Positions 63,815-64,000 of a stretch of 64,000 bases of DNA are shown here, in pieces. How positions within the stretch are numbered: the stretch's first letter is position 1; every line of letters starts with the position of its first letter. Below the pieces are notes generated by a model, which ran no database searches, was not told the DNA's origin, and saw only the letters and a program-made list of their open reading frames with translations. The stretch is from positions 930,001 to 994,000 of the forward strand of contig NZ_SDPQ02000003.1 in the NCBI RefSeq assembly GCF_004134905.2, written 5' to 3'. The position numbers and the translations under genes were made by a program. The DNA is from Aeromicrobium ginsengisoli (lineage in GTDB: Bacteria; Actinomycetota; Actinomycetes; Propionibacteriales; Nocardioidaceae).

Positions 63815-64000
63815 TCAGCCGTCGGTCCCGTTGCCGGGACCATCCGTGCCGTTGCCCGGCCCGTTGGTCCCGGTGCCTGCGCCATCTGTCGTCGTGCCGG
63901 TGTCATTGTTCGCCGGCCTCTTCTTCTCCTTCTTGGGCGCCGTGGGCTTGGTCTTGGGCGGGGTGTCGAACTGGACCGACGGCAGGAAGTCCTCGATGAC
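63815..64000 (-). CDS. C-terminal end of a probable penicillin-binding protein
   Basis: Only the last 61 codons are in the window. They read VIEDFLPSVQFDTPP, a Lys/Pro segment, and then a Gly/Thr/Asn/Asp low-complexity tail ending GNGTDG. Such tails end class A PBPs (PonA2) in actinobacteria, and the metallophosphoesterase and YqeY neighbours agree. The catalytic domains lie beyond base 64000, so the name is inferred. Confidence 0.6.
   Translation of the reverse strand, partial: VIEDFLPSVQFDTPPKTKPTAPKKEKKRPANNDTGTTTDGAGTGTNGPGNGTDGPGNGTDG

Overview
The window is a high-GC, gene-dense bacterial chromosome segment. Its content points to an actinobacterium, most likely a steroid-degrading member of the Nocardioidaceae (Nocardioides/Aeromicrobium type). 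The evidence is a cholesterol-type mce operon with kshA/kshB, a KstR operator, an F420-type nitroreductase, a ClpP pair beside a PopR/ClgR-like regulator, many GTG starts, stop-start overlaps of 1-4 bases, and several genes whose -10 box lies only 6-8 bases before the start codon (leaderless transcripts). The genus is inferred.

Region 1 (1-15.4 kb) is steroid catabolism and uptake. It holds the end of kshA, a 111-residue unknown, kshB, a flavin dehydrogenase, yrbE4AB-mce4ABCDEF with two mce-associated proteins, a KstR box, ferredoxin fdxD, an hsd4A-like SDR and a second hydroxysteroid-type SDR. KshAB hydroxylates the steroid nucleus at C9, Mce4 imports sterols, and the SDRs and flavoprotein handle oxidation.

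Region 2 (15.4-19.2 kb) is a small cluster of unknown product: glycosyltransferase, two methyltransferases and an alpha/alpha-toroid protein. The promoter of the first three genes overlaps a perfect inverted repeat. Region 3 (19.2-26.4 kb) looks like a catabolic module. An alcohol dehydrogenase and aldehyde dehydrogenase diverge from a thiolase-like/DUF35 pair, enoyl-CoA hydratase and ADP-forming acyl-CoA synthetase. Region 4 (26.4-36.3 kb) holds mixed redox and housekeeping genes, a K+/H+-type antiporter and a PAP2 membrane enzyme.

Region 5 (36.3-45.2 kb) has a ClpP pair in which the second member lacks the catalytic serine, with a PopR/ClgR-like regulator nearby. It also has an ECF42-type sigma factor with two DGPF/YciI proteins and a shared promoter motif, tRNA-Ser, the SRP RNA, and an MFS exporter controlled by a TetR. 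Region 6 (45.2-64 kb) carries a two-subunit acyl-CoA dehydrogenase, a threonine/serine exporter, dnaX, a PabB-PabC-PabA triple fusion, recR, lysC-asd, acetoacetyl-CoA synthetase, tRNA-Pro, a metallophosphoesterase, a FUSC membrane protein, YqeY and the end of a probable penicillin-binding protein.

The most unusual feature is a dispersed family of about 20-22 base units, arranged mainly as inverted pairs, at four loci (31956, 45161, 54095 and 57784). Three copies sit at gene ends. The fourth is read in frame as the linker that joins the PabC and PabA parts of the triple fusion. Other repeat-like insertions lie in dnaX, in the PabB part and in an acyl-CoA dehydrogenase.
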